A DNA stretch of 64,000 nucleotides from Cognataquiflexum nitidum (GTDB taxonomy: Bacteria > Bacteroidota > Bacteroidia > Cytophagales > Cyclobacteriaceae): contig NZ_JAKZAM010000019.1 in assembly GCF_022538055.1 (NCBI RefSeq), forward strand, positions 32,249 to 96,248. The letters run 5' to 3'. The position numbers and the translations under genes were made by a program. Under the pieces are notes generated by a model. That model was given only the letters and a program-made list of their open reading frames with translations, did not search any database and was not told where the DNA came from. Of the stretch, positions 62,767 to 64,000 are shown in pieces. Numbering within the stretch: the first letter of the stretch is position 1; each line of letters begins with the position of its first letter.

Positions 62767-63633
62767 ATGATCAGATTCTTCCTACTTTCCTTGATTTTCA
62801 TGTTTTTCGGCTATCCCGCTTTAACCCAAGAAAGCAAAGTATTCGATGAACTGACCCTGTCAAGCAAGATCTTAAACATGGATCGGAAGTATGCGGTGTA
62901 TATTCCACCGGGATATGAATCTTCCCAACGCTCCTACCCTGTGCTCTATTTGCTCCATGGTGGTGGAGACGATCAGACAGGTTGGGTACAATTTGGAGAA
63001 GTACAGCATATTGCAGACAAAGCTATCCAAGAAGGGAAAGCTACTGCCATGATTATCATTATGCCTGACGCAAATACTGGCAAAAGGGGCTATTTCAATG
63101 ATGTGAACAGTGAATGGAGGTATGAAGATTTCTTTTTTGAAGAATTGATGCCGGCAGTGGAAAAGAAATATAGAATCAAGTCTGAAAAAAGATTTAGAGC
63201 CATTGCGGGACTTTCTATGGGAGGCGGAGGCACCTTTTTCTATGCCATGCATAGGCCGGAACTTTTCTCCTCTGCCTGTCCACTGAGTGCTTCACTTAGA
63301 AATACAACATTTGAAGAATTCAAACAGGGACTACAGACCAACAAAGTGGAGGTGAAAAATGAATCAACTCTCCAATCTTACTATGAAAGACATAATGCCA
63401 TTCAGCAAATCTCCCTCGGTGATGTTGAAAAAATGAAATCTATCAAATGGTATTTTGACTGCGGTGACGATGACTTTCTTTACGAAGGAAATAGCTTGGT
63501 CCATATTGCCTTGAAGAAAAAAGAAATTCCACATGAATTCAGGATTAGGGATGGTGGTCATACATGGAGTTATTGGAGAACTTCTTTGCCGGAGGTATTG
63601 GGTTTTGTATCAGATACTTTTCACCAGAAATAA
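62767..63633 (+). CDS. Secreted esterase, feruloyl-esterase/EstA-like
   Basis: A 288-residue alpha/beta-hydrolase with a signal peptide (about 1-19). It has YAVYIPPGYESS, VLYLLHGGGDDQTGW (oxyanion region), and the nucleophile elbow GLSMGGGGTFF with Ser near residue 152. The acid Asp lies in YFDCGDDDF near residue 228 and the His in RDGGHTWSYW near 270. This is the esterase-D/putative-esterase pattern that includes feruloyl esterases and S-formylglutathione hydrolase. Being secreted, an extracellular ester substrate is more likely. Confidence 0.9.
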   Translation: MIRFFLLSLIFMFFGYPALTQESKVFDELTLSSKILNMDRKYAVYIPPGYESSQRSYPVLYLLHGGGDDQTGWVQFGEVQHIADKAIQEGKATAMIIIMPDANTGKRGYFNDVNSEWRYEDFFFEELMPAVEKKYRIKSEKRFRAIAGLSMGGGGTFFYAMHRPELFSSACPLSASLRNTTFEEFKQGLQTNKVEVKNESTLQSYYERHNAIQQISLGDVEKMKSIKWYFDCGDDDFLYEGNSLVHIALKKKEIPHEFRIRDGGHTWSYWRTSLPEVLGFVSDTFHQK

Positions 63634-63771
63634 AGCATTCTGAATTCATTATGTCCGAAGATTGTTCAATTTCAATACAGTTTAAAATTGCCATAAGTGT
63701 TTAGAGGGCCATAAAGGTCATTTTTTCTACTTGGTACAGGTATTGATACGTTTTAGCTAAAACAAACAAAT

Positions 63772-63969
63772 ATGGTCAGTTTCCTTCTTTGGTACATTTT
63801 ATTTATTCTTTGTTGGCCCATTGCCATTATGTCGTTGATTCTTTACCCAATTATTTGGTTGCTGTTATTGCCATTTAGGTTATTGGGATTTGCCGTAGAC
63901 CTTTCGTTTTCATTTATCAGGAATATGACTCCCCCTAACTTCACACGTAAGTCTGAACTGCCGCAATAA
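63772..63969 (+). CDS. Small two-helix membrane protein
   Basis: A 65-residue protein with ATG at 63772 and two hydrophobic stretches, residues 3-20 and 22-43, joined by a Pro-containing turn, then a polar tail PPNFTRKSE. It is not recognised as a named family. Composition is that of a membrane peptide and it starts cleanly after a 138-base spacer. Function unknown. Confidence 0.55.
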   Translation: MVSFLLWYILFILCWPIAIMSLILYPIIWLLLLPFRLLGFAVDLSFSFIRNMTPPNFTRKSELPQ

Positions 63970-64000
63970 TAAGTCTGTCAAATAATTTTTCTCCGAAATA

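Overview
The window is chromosomal DNA of a member of the Bacteroidota, most likely family Cyclobacteriaceae (Algoriphagus/Belliella-like). This is judged from family content: a TamL-type BamA-like lipoprotein, CarboxypepD_reg-fronted outer-membrane receptors, LytS/LytTR pairs, DUF1080, a Gcr-type membrane protein and the ligase/helicase pair. It also rests on AT-rich spacers and promoters of the Bacteroidota TTTG-N19-TAnnTTTG type. No phage, CRISPR array, rRNA operon or intact insertion sequence was seen. The left edge cuts an RNA methyltransferase gene; the right edge lies just past a small membrane-protein gene.

Layout. 1-4.9 kb: SpoU methyltransferase (partial), divergent tamL, a small conserved protein, aldo/keto reductase, DUF3820. 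4.9-10.4 kb: secreted subtilisin-like protease, then a ZnuD-like TonB receptor followed by two lipoproteins, one His-rich. Two 6-3-6 palindromes in front of the receptor look like Zur-type operators. 10.5-16.7 kb: ATP-dependent DNA ligase overlapping an Lhr-like DEXH helicase, then a TPR histidine kinase. 16.7-22.6 kb, minus strand: TrkA/TrkH potassium uptake, TPR protein, RmuC, alpha/beta hydrolase. 22.7-27.5 kb: DUF2891 lipoprotein coupled to an Nramp-like transporter with an altered metal site, a 49-aa membrane peptide, and a LytS/LytTR pair. 27.8-33.6 kb: DUF1080 protein, M14 peptidase, cobalamin-type radical SAM protein. 33.7-38.8 kb: two identical tRNA-Glu genes, gapA, Hpt protein, flavoprotein, HerA-like ATPase, DUF4332. 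39-46 kb: secreted TPR protein with a DnaJ-like zinc-finger array, TPR lipoprotein, dapD, glycosyltransferase, MntR-type regulator with operator-like repeats, thioredoxin-fold protein, mnmE. 46-54 kb: a gene-poor, AT-rich stretch with an ATP-grasp protein, an outer-membrane receptor and a Ser-variant choloylglycine-hydrolase/DUF2141 fusion. 54-64 kb: split APH-like/P-loop kinase pair, mlaEFD, ROK kinase, Gcr-type membrane protein, Tat-exported TIM-barrel protein, esterase and a small membrane protein.

How the genes work together. Most are housekeeping genes: tRNA modification, potassium uptake, lysine and peptidoglycan precursor synthesis, glycolysis, outer-membrane lipid transport. Metal handling recurs: the ZnuD-like operon, the MntR-type regulator and the odd Nramp. 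The most unusual items are the Ser-nucleophile Ntn hydrolase fused to DUF2141, the DUF2891-Nramp coupling with a substituted metal site, the radical SAM protein with a CX4CX2C cluster motif, and the exported TPR/DnaJ-zinc-finger protein. Several intergenic spacers carry families of dispersed low-complexity repeats. All calls come from reading the sequence and from memory of protein families; no database search was run.
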